Source of the DNA: Actinopolymorpha alba DSM 45243
Lineage (GTDB): Bacteria; Actinomycetota; Actinomycetes; Propionibacteriales; Actinopolymorphaceae
DNA length: 47,548 nucleotides
Direction of reading: 5' to 3'
NCBI RefSeq assembly: GCF_000373925.1
Contig: NZ_KB892739.1
Location: 89,198-136,745, forward strand
Shown here: positions 28,263 through 37,766 of the stretch, in pieces
Position numbering within the stretch: position 1 is the stretch's first letter
How the letters are laid out: each line of letters starts with the position of its first letter
Program-made: the position numbers and the translations under genes
The notes under the pieces: model-generated
Told to the model about the DNA's origin: nothing
Databases searched by the model: none
The model's input: only the letters and a program-made list of their open reading frames with translations

Positions 28263-29282
28263 TCATTCTCCGGCGAGGATCTGGCTGACATACCGGGCGA
28301 CGGCACGAACCGCGCTCATCGTGCCCGGGTAGTCCATGCGGGTGGGTCCGACAACCGCGAGATTCGCGACTGTCTCGTCCCCAGGACCATAGCCTGTCGC
28401 GACAACGGAAGCCGTGGAGAGTTCGGCGTATGGATTCTCGTGGCCGATCCGGACAGTGAGCCTGGACGGGCCGGTCGCCTCCCCTAGCAACCTGAGCAGC
28501 ACGACCTGCTCCTCGAGGGCCTCCAGGACCGGGCGGATGGAGTAGTGGAACTCCTGGCCGAGCGGGATCAGGTTGGCGGTGCCGCTGACGGCGATGCGTT
28601 CGTCGGGGCGTTCGACGACGGTTTCGAGGAACGTCGACACGATCGAGGCGACGTAGGGCCGGTCGTCCTCGGTGAACCTCTCCGGAAGGTCCGACACGAC
28701 GTCCTGGAGGTCGGACAGCTTCATTCCGACGACGGCGGCGTTGAGCCGGGCCCGGATGTCACCGAGTACCTCGTCGGCGACGGACCCACCGACGTCGACG
28801 ACTCGCTGCTCGACCCGACCGGTGCTGGTGATCAGGACGAGGAGGAGGCGGGTGGACGAGAGCGTCACCAACTCGACGTGACGGACGGTCGACCGGGAGA
28901 GGCTGGGGTACTGCACCACGGCGACCTGGCGGGTGAGCTGCGCGAGTAGCCGGACGGTGCGGTTGACCACGTCGTCGAGGTCGACGGCGCCTTCGAGGAA
29001 GGTGGAGATCGCCCGGCGTTCGGCCGTGGACAGCGGCTTGATCGTGGTCAGCCGGTCGACGAAGAGCCGGTAGCCCTTGTCTGTCGGGATCCGACCCGCG
29101 CTCGTGTGCGGCTGGGCGATGTAGCCGTCCTCCTCCAGCGCGGCCATGTCGTTGCGGACCGTCGCCGGGGAGACGCCGAGGTTGTGCCGATCGACCAGCG
29201 CCTTGGACCCGACCGGCTCCTGGGTGTGCACATAGTCTTCGACGATGGCGCGAAGCACCGCCAACTTGCGTTCGTCGAGCAT
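28263..29282 (-). CDS. hrcA: Heat-inducible transcription repressor HrcA
   Basis: HrcA represses class I heat-shock genes by binding CIRCE. The 339-residue protein starts [20 protein letters not shown] with a winged helix-turn-helix ([20 protein letters not shown], about 36-55), then [20 protein letters not shown], and ends [20 protein letters not shown], the family C-terminal signature. ATG 29282 has GAGGAGG upstream. It is first in hrcA-dnaJ; a CIRCE box lies about 150 bp upstream. Confidence 0.96.
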   Translation of the reverse strand: MLDERKLAVLRAIVEDYVHTQEPVGSKALVDRHNLGVSPATVRNDMAALEEDGYIAQPHTSAGRIPTDKGYRLFVDRLTTIKPLSTAERRAISTFLEGAVDLDDVVNRTVRLLAQLTRQVAVVQYPSLSRSTVRHVELVTLSSTRLLLVLITSTGRVEQRVVDVGGSVADEVLGDIRARLNAAVVGMKLSDLQDVVSDLPERFTEDDRPYVASIVSTFLETVVERPDERIAVSGTANLIPLGQEFHYSIRPVLEALEEQVVLLRLLGEATGPSRLTVRIGHENPYAELSTASVVATGYGPGDETVANLAVVGPTRMDYPGTMSAVRAVARYVSQILAGE

Positions 29283-29434
29283 GGCCCCCACCTCCTCGCG
29301 TCCCTGCCACCACATCCCGCGTTAACGGCGGCAACGCTGCCGCCACCTTCCGTTGCCCTGCTCACGGACGGCACCCCGCCGCCGGACCTCCCTCGTGGGA
29401 CGACCGCCGACGGGTACCTTCCTAGATCGGAGAC

Positions 29435-29461
29435 CTGGCACTCAATCGAACCGAGTGCCAG
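29435..29461. promoter_or_regulatory. CIRCE element (HrcA operator)
   Basis: CTGGCACTC-N9-GAGTGCCAG is a perfect inverted repeat with the diagnostic 9-bp spacing and core GCACTC/GAGTGC. On the minus strand TAGACT (complement of 29460-29465) overlaps its edge as a -10 candidate, so HrcA would block initiation. The MBL-fold gene starts 42 bp away in the other direction and could also be affected. Confidence 0.9.
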
Positions 29462-29503
29462 TCTACGTGGAGCGACCCGGATTGTGCGCGGTGCACGCGT
29501 GCC

Positions 29504-30379
29504 ATGCTGTCGGGCGTGAACACGCGTGCGACCGGATGGACCGAAGTAGGCCCGGGCTGCTTTGCCCGGAGATACCCCTCCTTCGACGTGACGGTGGGTG
29601 TCGTGGTCGGCGCCGACGGGCTCCTCGTCGTCGACACGCGGGGCAGCCTCGGCGAGGCAGACGAGCTGCGCGCCGACCTGGTCGCGCTCTCGAGTGCGCC
29701 GGTGCGCTGGGTGGTCGACACGCATTGGCATTTCGACCACTGTTTCGGGAACGCGCGGTTTACCGAGGCCGCCATCTACGGGCACGAGACGGTGCCCGAG
29801 ATGCTCGCGACCGAAGCCGAGGCTGTACGGGCGTCGCTCGCTGAACGCTCCCCGGAGTGGGCGCGGGAGATGGGCGAACTCGTCGTCGTGCCCCCGTCAC
29901 GGACGTTCTCCTCCGTCGCGGTGGTCGACCTGGGTGACCGGCAGGTCGAACTCGTCCACCCGGGACGGGGGCACACCGCCGGCGACGTGGCGGCGCGGGT
30001 TCCCGACGCGGACGTCGTCTACGTGGGCGACCTCATCGAGGAGTCCGGCCCACCGATGTACGGCGAGGACTCGTTCCCGCTGGAATGGCCGGCGACCCTC
30101 GACCTCCTGACGGGCCTCCTCACCGAACGCACCGCGGTCGTGCCGGGCCACGGAGCCGTCGTCGACCGGGCCTTCGCGCAGGCGCAGCGGATCGAGGTCA
30201 GCAACGTGGCCGAGACGGTACGCCACCTCGCGGCCGAAGGTGTTCCGGTCGACAAGGCGCTCGACGCCGGTGAGTGGCCGTATCCGCGCGAGTCACTGGC
30301 CCATGCCGTACGCCGGGGCTACGAGCATCTGGGGTCGACGGGCGCGGGTCGGCGTTCGCTGCCGCTCCTACCGCCCTGA
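29504..30379 (+). CDS. MBL-fold metallo-hydrolase
   Basis: A 291-residue metallo-beta-lactamase-fold hydrolase. The metal motif THWHFDH places His74, His76, Asp78 and His79; further ligands are in GRGHTAGDVA, VYVGDLIEE and VVPGHGAVVD. The set is complete, so an active hydrolase is expected. ATG 29504 is used; GTG 29516 is equally plausible, and neither has a strong ribosome site. The substrate is unknown. The gene diverges from hrcA and precedes the DUF3097 gene. Confidence 0.85.
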   Translation: MLSGVNTRATGWTEVGPGCFARRYPSFDVTVGVVVGADGLLVVDTRGSLGEADELRADLVALSSAPVRWVVDTHWHFDHCFGNARFTEAAIYGHETVPEMLATEAEAVRASLAERSPEWAREMGELVVVPPSRTFSSVAVVDLGDRQVELVHPGRGHTAGDVAARVPDADVVYVGDLIEESGPPMYGEDSFPLEWPATLDLLTGLLTERTAVVPGHGAVVDRAFAQAQRIEVSNVAETVRHLAAEGVPVDKALDAGEWPYPRESLAHAVRRGYEHLGSTGAGRRSLPLLPP

Positions 30380-30479
30380 CCGTCGTGCGCCCCTGACGCG
30401 ACGGGACCCGCCACGCCGTTGTCGCCTCGGGCGTGGCGCGATCGGCGTGCCGGTGGTCAAGCCGGTAGCCTCGCCGGAC

Positions 30480-31340
30480 ATGGCTGGACCACGTGATCGC
30501 TACTCGCAGGACGTGCTCGCCACTGACTGGCGGGTCCCCAAACGCGGCCGGACGGTCGACGTCGAGGTCGAGCCCGACATGGTGCTCGAGGACGCCACCA
30601 ACGGGTTCTGCGGGGCGGTCGTCGCGATCGAACGCGACCTGGTGGTCCTGGAGGACCGCTTCGGCGCTCGGCGCAGCTATTCGTACGGCCCGGGCCTGCT
30701 GCTCGAGGGCAAGCCGGTCGCCGTCCGTCGGCCGGCGGTCCAGGCTCCGAAGGGTCCGCAGCGTACGGCGTCCGGCTCGATCGCGGTCCGTGACGCCCGC
30801 GCCCGGGTCGCCCGCGCCAGCCGCATCTACGTCGAGGGACGCCACGACGCCGAACTGATCGAGAAGGTCTGGGGTGACGACCTGCGGATCGAGGGGGTCG
30901 CAGTCGAGTACCTCGCCGGCGTGGACGACCTGAGCGCGGTGGTCGCGGAGTTCAGACCAGACCCGCGCCGCCGGCTCGGCGTCCTGGTCGACCATCTCGT
31001 CGCGGGGAGCAAGGAGAGCCGGATCGCCTCCGAGGTCGCGCGCGGTCCGTACGGCGCGCACGTGCTCGTGGTCGGTCACCCGTTCGTGGACATCTGGGAG
31101 GCGGTCCAGCCAGAACGCCTCGGACTGGACGCCTGGCCGACGATCCCGCGGACGATGTCCTGGAAGCACGGCATCTGCGCCGCGCTCGGCTGGCCGCACG
31201 CCGACCAGGCCGACATCGCCCAGGCGTGGCGCCGGATCCTCGGCGTGGTCCGCGACTACCGCGACCTGTCCCCCGAACTCCTCGGTCGGGTCGAGCAGCT
31301 CATCGACTTCGTCACGGCGCCGGACGAGGACGGCGCGTAG
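30480..31340 (+). CDS. DUF3097 family protein with Toprim-like motifs
   Basis: A 286-residue protein of the actinobacterial DUF3097 family, normally near hemW as here. Function is unknown. The middle reads SRIYVEGRHDAELIEKVWG (Glu119, Asp123), followed by LGVLVDHLVAGSKES with Asp171-His172. This spacing resembles a Toprim domain (E-G-x-x-D then a hydrophobic strand ending in acidic residues) as in primases, OLD nucleases and RNase M5. The N-terminal 90 residues form a separate beta-rich module (VVAIERDLVVLEDRFGARRSY). The start is ATG 30480. Confidence 0.85.
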   Translation: MAGPRDRYSQDVLATDWRVPKRGRTVDVEVEPDMVLEDATNGFCGAVVAIERDLVVLEDRFGARRSYSYGPGLLLEGKPVAVRRPAVQAPKGPQRTASGSIAVRDARARVARASRIYVEGRHDAELIEKVWGDDLRIEGVAVEYLAGVDDLSAVVAEFRPDPRRRLGVLVDHLVAGSKESRIASEVARGPYGAHVLVVGHPFVDIWEAVQPERLGLDAWPTIPRTMSWKHGICAALGWPHADQADIAQAWRRILGVVRDYRDLSPELLGRVEQLIDFVTAPDEDGA

Positions 31341-31411
31341 GCCCGAGCCCGGATAGGGGCGGGGTCTGAGCGCTGGCATGAGCCGGCGACGGACCCGGGT
31401 ATATACCCCGC

Positions 31412-32056
31412 ATGACGGAGCCGACCCCGGAAGAACGCCGTTCCGCTGGTCCGAGCCCGGCGAAGGCGCGACCCCCGAGTCAGGGAGACGGCGACTCCCC
31501 GAGCCCGAGAATTCCGGGCACAGTGCCCGAAGGCCCGGCCGCACCCCCGAAGGTCCTCGGTCCAAGGTTCGAAGGCCCGGCCAGACCTCCGAAGGTCCCC
31601 GCCGGTCCTCCGTCGCCGGAACGCCCGTCCGCGAGTCCCAGGGTCCCCGACCCTCCGCCGGAACGATCGTCCCCAACCCCCAGGGTCCCTGGCCCGGCAC
31701 CCGAGCGCCCGTCCACGATTCCTTTGGAGCAGGAGCGCACCTGGGCGATGGCCGCCCACCTCGGCAGCTTCATCGCGGCCCTGGTGGTGCTCGGCTTCCT
31801 CTGCCCGCTCCTCGTCCTGCTGGTCAAGGGTTACCGGTCGCGTTATGTACGCCACCACGCGGTCGAGTCGTTGAACTTCCAGCTCACCGCCCTGGGCGCC
31901 ACCCTGGTCGCCTCGCTCCTGGCGTTCGTGATGATCGGGCTGGTGCTGTTGCCGTTCATCGGCATCATCTACGTCGTGTTGGTGATCCAGGCCAGCGTCG
32001 CCGCCCGCCGCGACGAGTGGTACCGCTACCCCGTGAGCCTCCGCATCGTCCGCTGA
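31412..32056 (+). CDS. DUF4870 domain membrane protein with proline-rich N-terminus
   Basis: A 214-residue protein. Residues about 1-100 are Pro/Ser/Arg-rich with degenerate repeats of the type PERPSASPRVP / PERSSPTPRVP. The rest is DUF4870: an amphipathic WAMAAHLGSF, a helix at about 117-138, the conserved basic loop RSRYVRHHAVESLNFQ, and two more helices. The family function is unknown. The hairpin at 32064 ends the transcript. Confidence 0.85.
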   Translation: MTEPTPEERRSAGPSPAKARPPSQGDGDSPSPRIPGTVPEGPAAPPKVLGPRFEGPARPPKVPAGPPSPERPSASPRVPDPPPERSSPTPRVPGPAPERPSTIPLEQERTWAMAAHLGSFIAALVVLGFLCPLLVLLVKGYRSRYVRHHAVESLNFQLTALGATLVASLLAFVMIGLVLLPFIGIIYVVLVIQASVAARRDEWYRYPVSLRIVR

Positions 32057-32063
32057 CGTCGAC

Positions 32064-32107
32064 TTGTCAGAGGTTTCTCGGCTAAGAGACCGACAAACCT
32101 CTGACAA
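32064..32107. terminator. Strong hairpin between convergent DUF4870 and hemW genes
   Basis: TTGTCAGAGGTTT (32064-32076) and AAACCTCTGACAA (32095-32107) are perfect 13-bp arms, with GACTTG and CAAGTC further out. Symmetric, so probably a bidirectional terminator. Confidence 0.75.
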
Positions 32108-32130
32108 CCGGGCAAGTCTTGGCAGCAGGC

Positions 32131-33399
32131 TCAGCTTGCCGAGAGCGTCGCTTCCGCCTCGTCGGAAACGTCCCAGCCGAGCAGCCGGCGCACCAGCGCG
32201 TCAGCGAGCAGCCGTCCGCGGGTGGTGAGGACCGCATGACCCGCGGCGAGGGCAGCGGGTTGGAGGAGCCCGTCGCGTGCGGCGACGCCGGCAGCCGCCA
32301 CCCCGGCGGGATCGAGGGCACCCGTGTCGAGACCGTCCACGAGGCGCAGCTCCAGCATGATCTGCTCGACCCGGCGGGTCTCGGTGTCGAGGGTCTCCCG
32401 CCCGTGGGCGGGGCTCGCGCCGGCCGCGAGCCGGTCGGCGTACGCCGCCGGGTGCTTGGCGTTCCACCAGCGAACGCCGCCCACGTGGCTGTGCGCTCCG
32501 GGTCCGATCCCCCACCAGTTGGCGCCCGTCCAGTAGAGGAGGTTGTGCGCACAGCGGTCGCCCGGCTGCCTCGACCAGTTCGACACCTCGTACCACTCGT
32601 ATCCCGCGCGGGTGAGTGTCTCGTCGGCCTGCAGGTAGCGATCGGCGAGTACGTCGTCGTCCGGTGCGGCCAGCATTCCGCGACGGATCTGCGCGGCCAG
32701 GCGGGTGCCTTCCTCGACGATCAACGCGTACGCCGAGAGGTGGTCGGGTCCGGCCGCGACCGCCGCGTCAAGGCTGGCTTGCCAGTCGGCGGCGGACTCC
32801 CCCGGCGTTCCGTAGATCAGGTCGAGGTTGACGTGCGCGAACCCCGCCGCGCGCGCCTCCTGGACGCACTGCTCCGGGCGGCCAGGCGTGTGCTGCCGGT
32901 CGAGGGTCGCGAGCACGTGCGGTCGGGCGCTCTGCATACCGAACGACACCCGGGTGAAGCCCTGGGCGCGTAAGCGTTCGAGATAGTCCCGGTCCACCGA
33001 CTCGGGGTTGGCCTCGGTCGTCACCTCGGCGCCCTCGACCAGCCCGAACTCCGACTCCACCGCCCGCAGGATCCGGCCGAGGTCCTCCGGAGGGAGCAGC
33101 GTGGGGGTCCCGCCACCAACGAACACAGTCGATGCGGGGACGCGTGCCTCGCCGAGTACGTCGCCGGCCAGGCGTACCTCGGCGATGGCCGCGTCGGCGT
33201 AGGAGCTACGGGACGCACCGGGGGCCGGCCCGAGTTCCTCCGCGGTGTAGGTGTTGAAGTCGCAGTAACCGCACCGGGTCACACAGAACGGGACATGTAC
33301 GTAGATCCCGAAGCCACGACCGGCCAGCTCAGCCAGCGCTGACGGCGGGAGGGCACCGTCGCGCGGCGCGGGGTCGCCGTCAGGAAGGGTGGAAGGCAC
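32131..33399 (-). CDS. hemW: Radical SAM heme chaperone HemW
   Basis: HemW is a radical SAM family heme-binding protein formerly annotated as coproporphyrinogen III oxidase. The 422-residue protein has the cluster motif C39-x3-C43-x2-C46 (FCVTRCGYCDFN), the VFVGGGTPTLL segment, EANPESVD, and the C-terminal HemN-like region. GTG 33399 is used; upstream in-frame sequence is not HemW-like. No strong ribosome site is seen beyond GGGAG at short spacing. It lies downstream of the acyl-CoA ligase with hairpins between. Confidence 0.93.
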   Translation of the reverse strand: MPSTLPDGDPAPRDGALPPSALAELAGRGFGIYVHVPFCVTRCGYCDFNTYTAEELGPAPGASRSSYADAAIAEVRLAGDVLGEARVPASTVFVGGGTPTLLPPEDLGRILRAVESEFGLVEGAEVTTEANPESVDRDYLERLRAQGFTRVSFGMQSARPHVLATLDRQHTPGRPEQCVQEARAAGFAHVNLDLIYGTPGESAADWQASLDAAVAAGPDHLSAYALIVEEGTRLAAQIRRGMLAAPDDDVLADRYLQADETLTRAGYEWYEVSNWSRQPGDRCAHNLLYWTGANWWGIGPGAHSHVGGVRWWNAKHPAAYADRLAAGASPAHGRETLDTETRRVEQIMLELRLVDGLDTGALDPAGVAAAGVAARDGLLQPAALAAGHAVLTTRGRLLADALVRRLLGWDVSDEAEATLSAS

Positions 33400-33430
33400 G
33401 CTCCCATTCTGCGGAGCGCCGCCAAACCGG

Positions 33431-33460
33431 CCCCGCCGGGTCCGACTCGCACCGGCGGGG
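33431..33460 (-). terminator. Hairpin between the acyl-CoA ligase and hemW
   Basis: CCCCGCCGG (33431-33439) and CCGGCGGGG (33452-33460) are perfect 9-bp arms with a 12-nt loop. A second short hairpin, GGACGC/GCGTCC, lies nearer the ligase stop. No T-run, so a factor-dependent or partial terminator is likely. Confidence 0.45.
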
Positions 33461-33512
33461 TGCTGCGGCGGCCTGCCAGCAAGGACGCCGGCGGAGCGTC
33501 CGACCTGCCGGC

Positions 33513-35372
33513 TCAGGTGGTGTAGAAGCTGTCCAGCAGATCGGCGTACCTGGTCTCGACGACCTTGCGCCTGACCTTCATGCTCGGGGTCATCTCGCCG
33601 TCGTCGACGGACAGGTCGTGGTCGAGGACGGTGAACTTCTTGATCGTCTCCCAGCGGTTGAGCTTGGAGTTCAGCTCGTCGATGTAGCCCTGCACCATCT
33701 GGCGGGCCGCGTCGGAGGTGACGATCTCGTCGTACGGTCGGCCACCGAGCCCGACCTCGCGCGCCCACCCGACGATCGCGTCGACATCAAGGGTCACCAG
33801 GGCCGAGGCGAAGTTGCGGCCCTCGCCGTGGACCAGGATCTGGCTGGCGTAGGGGCAGATCGCCTTGAACATTGTCTCGATCAGCTGCGGTGCGACGTAC
33901 TTGCCGCCCGACATCTTGAAGAGGTCCTTCTTGCGGTCGGTGATGCGAAGGCAGTCGTCATCGATCTGGCCGATGTCACCGGTGTGGAACCATCCGTCAG
34001 GTTCGAGGACTTCCTCGGTCAGCTCGGGGAGGCCCTGGTAACCGCGCATGACACCCGGCCCCTTCACGAGCACCTCACCGTCGTGCGCGATCCGCAACTG
34101 GGTGCCGGGGAACGCCGGACCTACCGTGCCGAAGCGGAAGCGTCCAGGCAGGTTGACACAGGTCGCCGCACTCGTCTCGGTGAGGCCGTACCCCTCCACG
34201 ATGAGGATCCCGGCGCAGTGGAACCACTCCGCGAGTTCGGGGCTCAACGCCGCGGCCCCCGAGACGAAGAACCGCAGCCGGCCGCCGAAGCGGGCCCGGA
34301 TCTTGCTGAAGACGAGCGTGTCGGCCAGCTTGTACCGCAGCGCGAGCGCGCCGGTGGCCTCCTTGCCCTGTTGGCGCAGCTCCGAGACCTGACGACCGAC
34401 GCCGAACGCCCAGCGGAACAGCCGCGCCTTCAGACCACCCTCGTGCTCGACGGTCGACACGATCCGGCCGTGCGCCTTCTCGAAGATCCGGGGCGCCGCT
34501 CCCATGAACGTCGGCTGGACGACGGCCAGGTTTTCGACGATCTTGTCGGCCCGACCGTCCACAGCCGTGGCGAAACCGATCTGGAGCTGGGCTGTCAACA
34601 ACACCTTGCCGAACGAGTGGGCCAGCGGCAGCCAGAGGTACTGCAGGTCGTCTTGGCTCAGGATCTTGACCGCGTCGATCGCTGCACCCGTGTAGGTCCA
34701 GCAGTCGTGGGCCAGCCGGACGCCCTTGGGCTTGCCGGTGGTGCCGGAGGTGTAGATGAGGGTCGCGAGGCTCTCGGGGCCGATCGCGGCGATCGCGTCC
34801 TCGATCGCGGTGGGGTGTGCCTCGAGATGCTTGCGGCCGCGGTCCTCCAGATCCGCGAGAGTGAGCAGGTCGTCCCCTTCGCCGGAGGCGCCGTCGAACG
34901 TCACGATCGTCGTGAGGTCGGGGAGTTCGGACCGGTGCTCGCGGACCTTCTTGACCTGCTCGTCGTTCTCGGCGAACACGATCCGGCTGTGGGAGTCGCC
35001 GAGGATGTACGCGACTTCCGCTGACGTGGTGGTGGGGTAGATCGTCGTCGTCGCCGCACCGGCACACATGATCGCGAGGTCGCCGAGCACCCATTCGTAC
35101 CTCGTGCTCGCCGCGATCGCGACCCGCTGCTCTGGGGCGATGCCGAGCGCGATGAGGCCGGCCGCCATTAGGCGGACACGCTCGCCCGCCTCCCGCCAGG
35201 TGACGGATGCCCAGATGTCGCTCTTGTCGCCCACGGGATGGCGGAACGCCTCGGCATCAGGCGTGGCCGCCACCCGGTCGAGGACCATCTGCGCCACGGT
35301 GGACGCCCTGGTGTCGACCTTGGACTGGTCTGGCTGGCCAGGATTGGTTCCCCAGATCAGGTCACTGGACAT
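33513..35372 (-). CDS. Long-chain fatty-acid--CoA ligase (AMP-binding)
   Basis: A 619-residue adenylate-forming enzyme that activates fatty acids as acyl-AMP then acyl-CoA. The P-loop YTSGTTGKPKG is at 207-217, VEGYGLTETSA is the A5 motif, GWFHTGDIG the A7 motif and ITDRKKDLFKMSGGKYV the A8 hinge. It ends with an extended FAA1-type C-terminal region. ATG 35372 is preferred, with GGAGG nine bases upstream, over a longer non-homologous start. It lies between lepA and hemW. Confidence 0.93.
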   Translation of the reverse strand: MSSDLIWGTNPGQPDQSKVDTRASTVAQMVLDRVAATPDAEAFRHPVGDKSDIWASVTWREAGERVRLMAAGLIALGIAPEQRVAIAASTRYEWVLGDLAIMCAGAATTTIYPTTTSAEVAYILGDSHSRIVFAENDEQVKKVREHRSELPDLTTIVTFDGASGEGDDLLTLADLEDRGRKHLEAHPTAIEDAIAAIGPESLATLIYTSGTTGKPKGVRLAHDCWTYTGAAIDAVKILSQDDLQYLWLPLAHSFGKVLLTAQLQIGFATAVDGRADKIVENLAVVQPTFMGAAPRIFEKAHGRIVSTVEHEGGLKARLFRWAFGVGRQVSELRQQGKEATGALALRYKLADTLVFSKIRARFGGRLRFFVSGAAALSPELAEWFHCAGILIVEGYGLTETSAATCVNLPGRFRFGTVGPAFPGTQLRIAHDGEVLVKGPGVMRGYQGLPELTEEVLEPDGWFHTGDIGQIDDDCLRITDRKKDLFKMSGGKYVAPQLIETMFKAICPYASQILVHGEGRNFASALVTLDVDAIVGWAREVGLGGRPYDEIVTSDAARQMVQGYIDELNSKLNRWETIKKFTVLDHDLSVDDGEMTPSMKVRRKVVETRYADLLDSFYTT

Positions 35373-35540
35373 CGCAAGCCTCCACGTCGAGGAGCTGCTT
35401 CGTATATGGCGACGAAGGGTACGGCACGGATTGACCTCACCGTCATGAAACGACACACTCCGCCGTGCTCGGGCCGGGACCACAACCTTCGCAGCGGGCC
35501 AGACGGGCACGACGGAACGGCCAGCCACCAGCCTACGGCG

Positions 35541-35560
35541 GCCGCGCCCCTCAGCGCGGC
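35541..35560 (-). terminator. Short hairpin downstream of lepA
   Basis: GCCGCGC (35541-35547) and GCGCGGC (35554-35560) pair perfectly around a 6-nt loop, about 55 bp after lepA. No T-run. The remaining lepA-ligase gap (about 240 bp in all) shows nothing else recognisable. Confidence 0.3.
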
Positions 35561-35615
35561 GGATCAGCCCCAGCCGCCGATCATGTTCGTGCGTGGTGAC
35601 CGCCGCATCCGCTGG

Positions 35616-37574
35616 CTACTTCTTGCCGGCGCCCTGGCCGGGACCAGAGTCCGTGGTCGACAGAGCGGCGACGAAGGCTTCCTGCGGCACCTCGACCCGG
35701 CCGACCATCTTCATCCGCTTCTTGCCTTCCTTCTGCTTTTCCAGAAGCTTGCGCTTACGGGTGATGTCGCCGCCGTAGCACTTGGCGAGGACGTCCTTGC
35801 GGATGGCACGGATGCTTTCCCGCGCGATGATCCGGGACCCGATCGCCGCCTGGATGGGCACCTCGAACTGCTGGCGCGGGATGAGCTCCTTGAGCTTCTG
35901 CGCCATCGAGACGCCGTACGAATAGGCCTTGTCCTTGTGCACGATCGCGCTGAACGCGTCCACCGTGTCACCGTGCAGCAGGATGTCGACCTTCACCAGG
36001 TCGGCCGCCTGCTCGCCGGTGGGTTCGTAGTCGAGCGAGGCGTATCCACGCGTGCGGCTCTTCAGCGCGTCGAAGAAGTCGAACACGATCTCGGCGAGCG
36101 GCAGTGTGTAACGCATCTCGACCCGGTCGGTGGAGAGGTAGTCCATACCCTGCAGCTGGCCCCGCCGCGACTGGCACAGCTCCATCACCGCGCCGATGAA
36201 GTCGGCGGGCGTCAGGATCGTCGCGCGTACGACGGGCTCGTGCACCTCCGCGATCTTGCCCTTGGGCATCCCCGACTGCTGCACCGGCGCGCCCGTCCCG
36301 CCGGGGAACTCGCTCGGGTTGGTCACCACAACCTCACCGCCGTCTTCCATGACGACGCGGTAGACGACATTCGGTGCGGTGGAGATGAGGTCGAGGTTGA
36401 ACTCGCGTTCCAGGCGCTCGCGCACGATCTCCATGTGGAGCAACCCGAGGAACCCGCAGCGGAAGCCGAATCCGAGCGCACCGGAGGTTTCTGGTTCGTA
36501 CAGCAACGCCGCGTCGTTGAGCTGCAGTTTGTCGAGCGCGTCGCGCAGGTCGGGATAGTCGTCGCCGTCGACCGGATAGAGCCCGGCGTAAACCATCGGG
36601 TTGGGGTGGCGGTAGCCGGCGAGTGGCGTCTCCGCGCGGTTGCCGGCGAGGGTCACTGTGTCACCGACGCGGGACTGCCGGACTTCCTTCACCCCGGTCA
36701 TGATGTAGCCGACCTCGCCGACGCTGATCGACTCCGACCGGGTGGGTTCCGGTGAGATGACGCCCACCTCGAGGGTCTCGTGGGACGCCTTGGTCGACAT
36801 CATCAGCACCCGCTGGCGGTTGCCGATGGCGCCGTCGACGACCCGGATGTAGGTCACGACGCCGCGGTAGGTGTCGTAGACCGAGTCGAAGATCAGCGCC
36901 CGCGCCGGGGCGTCGGCCTCCCCCTGCGGTGCCGGAACCTGCGCGACGATCTCGTTGAGGAGATGCTCGACCCCTTCACCGGTCTTGGCCGAGACCCGGA
37001 GCACGTCGCTCACGTCGCAGCCGATGATGTGGGCGAGTTCGGCGGCGTACTTGTCCGGCTGCGCCGAGGGCAGGTCGATCTTGTTGAGCACCGGGATGAT
37101 GTGCAGGTCGGCGTCGAGGGCGAGGTAGAGGTTCGCGAGCGTCTGCGCCTCGATGCCCTGCGCCGCGTCGACCAGCAGCACCGCACCCTCGCAGGCGGCC
37201 AGCGACCGGGACACCTCGTAGGTGAAGTCAACGTGGCCGGGGGTGTCGATGAGGTTGAGGATGTACGTCTCGCCCGTGCCGGCGCCGGCGGTGGCCTGCC
37301 AGGGCAACCGGACCGCCTGGCTCTTGATCGTGATGCCGCGCTCGCGCTCGATGTCCATCCGGTCGAGGTACTGCGCCCGCATCGCCCGCTCCTCGACGAC
37401 GCCGGTGAGCTGGAGCATGCGGTCGGCCAGCGTCGACTTGCCGTGGTCGATGTGGGCAATGACGCAGAAATTCCGGATCAGCGCCGGATCGGTGTGGCCG
37501 GGCTGCGGCGCGGATGCGGGAGCGACGGGCACGGATGATCCATTCGGTCTGGTCGGGGGAACGTCGTTCATCAT
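35616..37574 (-). CDS. lepA: Elongation factor 4 (back-translocating GTPase LepA)
   Basis: LepA/EF4 is a ribosome-associated translational GTPase. The 652-residue protein carries an N-terminal Pro/Ser extension, then AHIDHGKST at 40-48 (G1), [12 protein letters not shown] (G2), DTPGHVDF (G3) and VLNKIDLP (G4). The C-terminal LepA-specific part has [23 protein letters not shown] and the tail [26 protein letters not shown], both diagnostic. ATG 37574 and the adjacent ATG 37571 are both possible starts. The divergent neighbour is the lanthipeptide synthetase, whereas rpsT is the usual neighbour. Confidence 0.97.
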   Translation of the reverse strand: MMNDVPPTRPNGSSVPVAPASAPQPGHTDPALIRNFCVIAHIDHGKSTLADRMLQLTGVVEERAMRAQYLDRMDIERERGITIKSQAVRLPWQATAGAGTGETYILNLIDTPGHVDFTYEVSRSLAACEGAVLLVDAAQGIEAQTLANLYLALDADLHIIPVLNKIDLPSAQPDKYAAELAHIIGCDVSDVLRVSAKTGEGVEHLLNEIVAQVPAPQGEADAPARALIFDSVYDTYRGVVTYIRVVDGAIGNRQRVLMMSTKASHETLEVGVISPEPTRSESISVGEVGYIMTGVKEVRQSRVGDTVTLAGNRAETPLAGYRHPNPMVYAGLYPVDGDDYPDLRDALDKLQLNDAALLYEPETSGALGFGFRCGFLGLLHMEIVRERLEREFNLDLISTAPNVVYRVVMEDGGEVVVTNPSEFPGGTGAPVQQSGMPKGKIAEVHEPVVRATILTPADFIGAVMELCQSRRGQLQGMDYLSTDRVEMRYTLPLAEIVFDFFDALKSRTRGYASLDYEPTGEQAADLVKVDILLHGDTVDAFSAIVHKDKAYSYGVSMAQKLKELIPRQQFEVPIQAAIGSRIIARESIRAIRKDVLAKCYGGDITRKRKLLEKQKEGKKRMKMVGRVEVPQEAFVAALSTTDSGPGQGAGKK

Positions 37575-37766
37575 CCCACGCGCCGCCACCACCCCGCCCG
37601 GCAGCCGAACGCTGACCGGCACAAGAGCGAGCGGCATGAGGCACTCAGGCGAATGTGGCCGTTCCGTTGCCGTGTTGACACGTGCCGTGTCTTGCAGAGC
37701 GCATTGCGCCGTTGGTAGTGATATGCGTACTGATTGTGAGCCGCACCATTGGCAGGGGGGTCAATT

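Noticed and set aside
31378-32085. Alternative frame over the DUF4870 gene
   Set aside because: Arg/Pro-rich with no helices, while the chosen frame gives the DUF4870 membrane domain.
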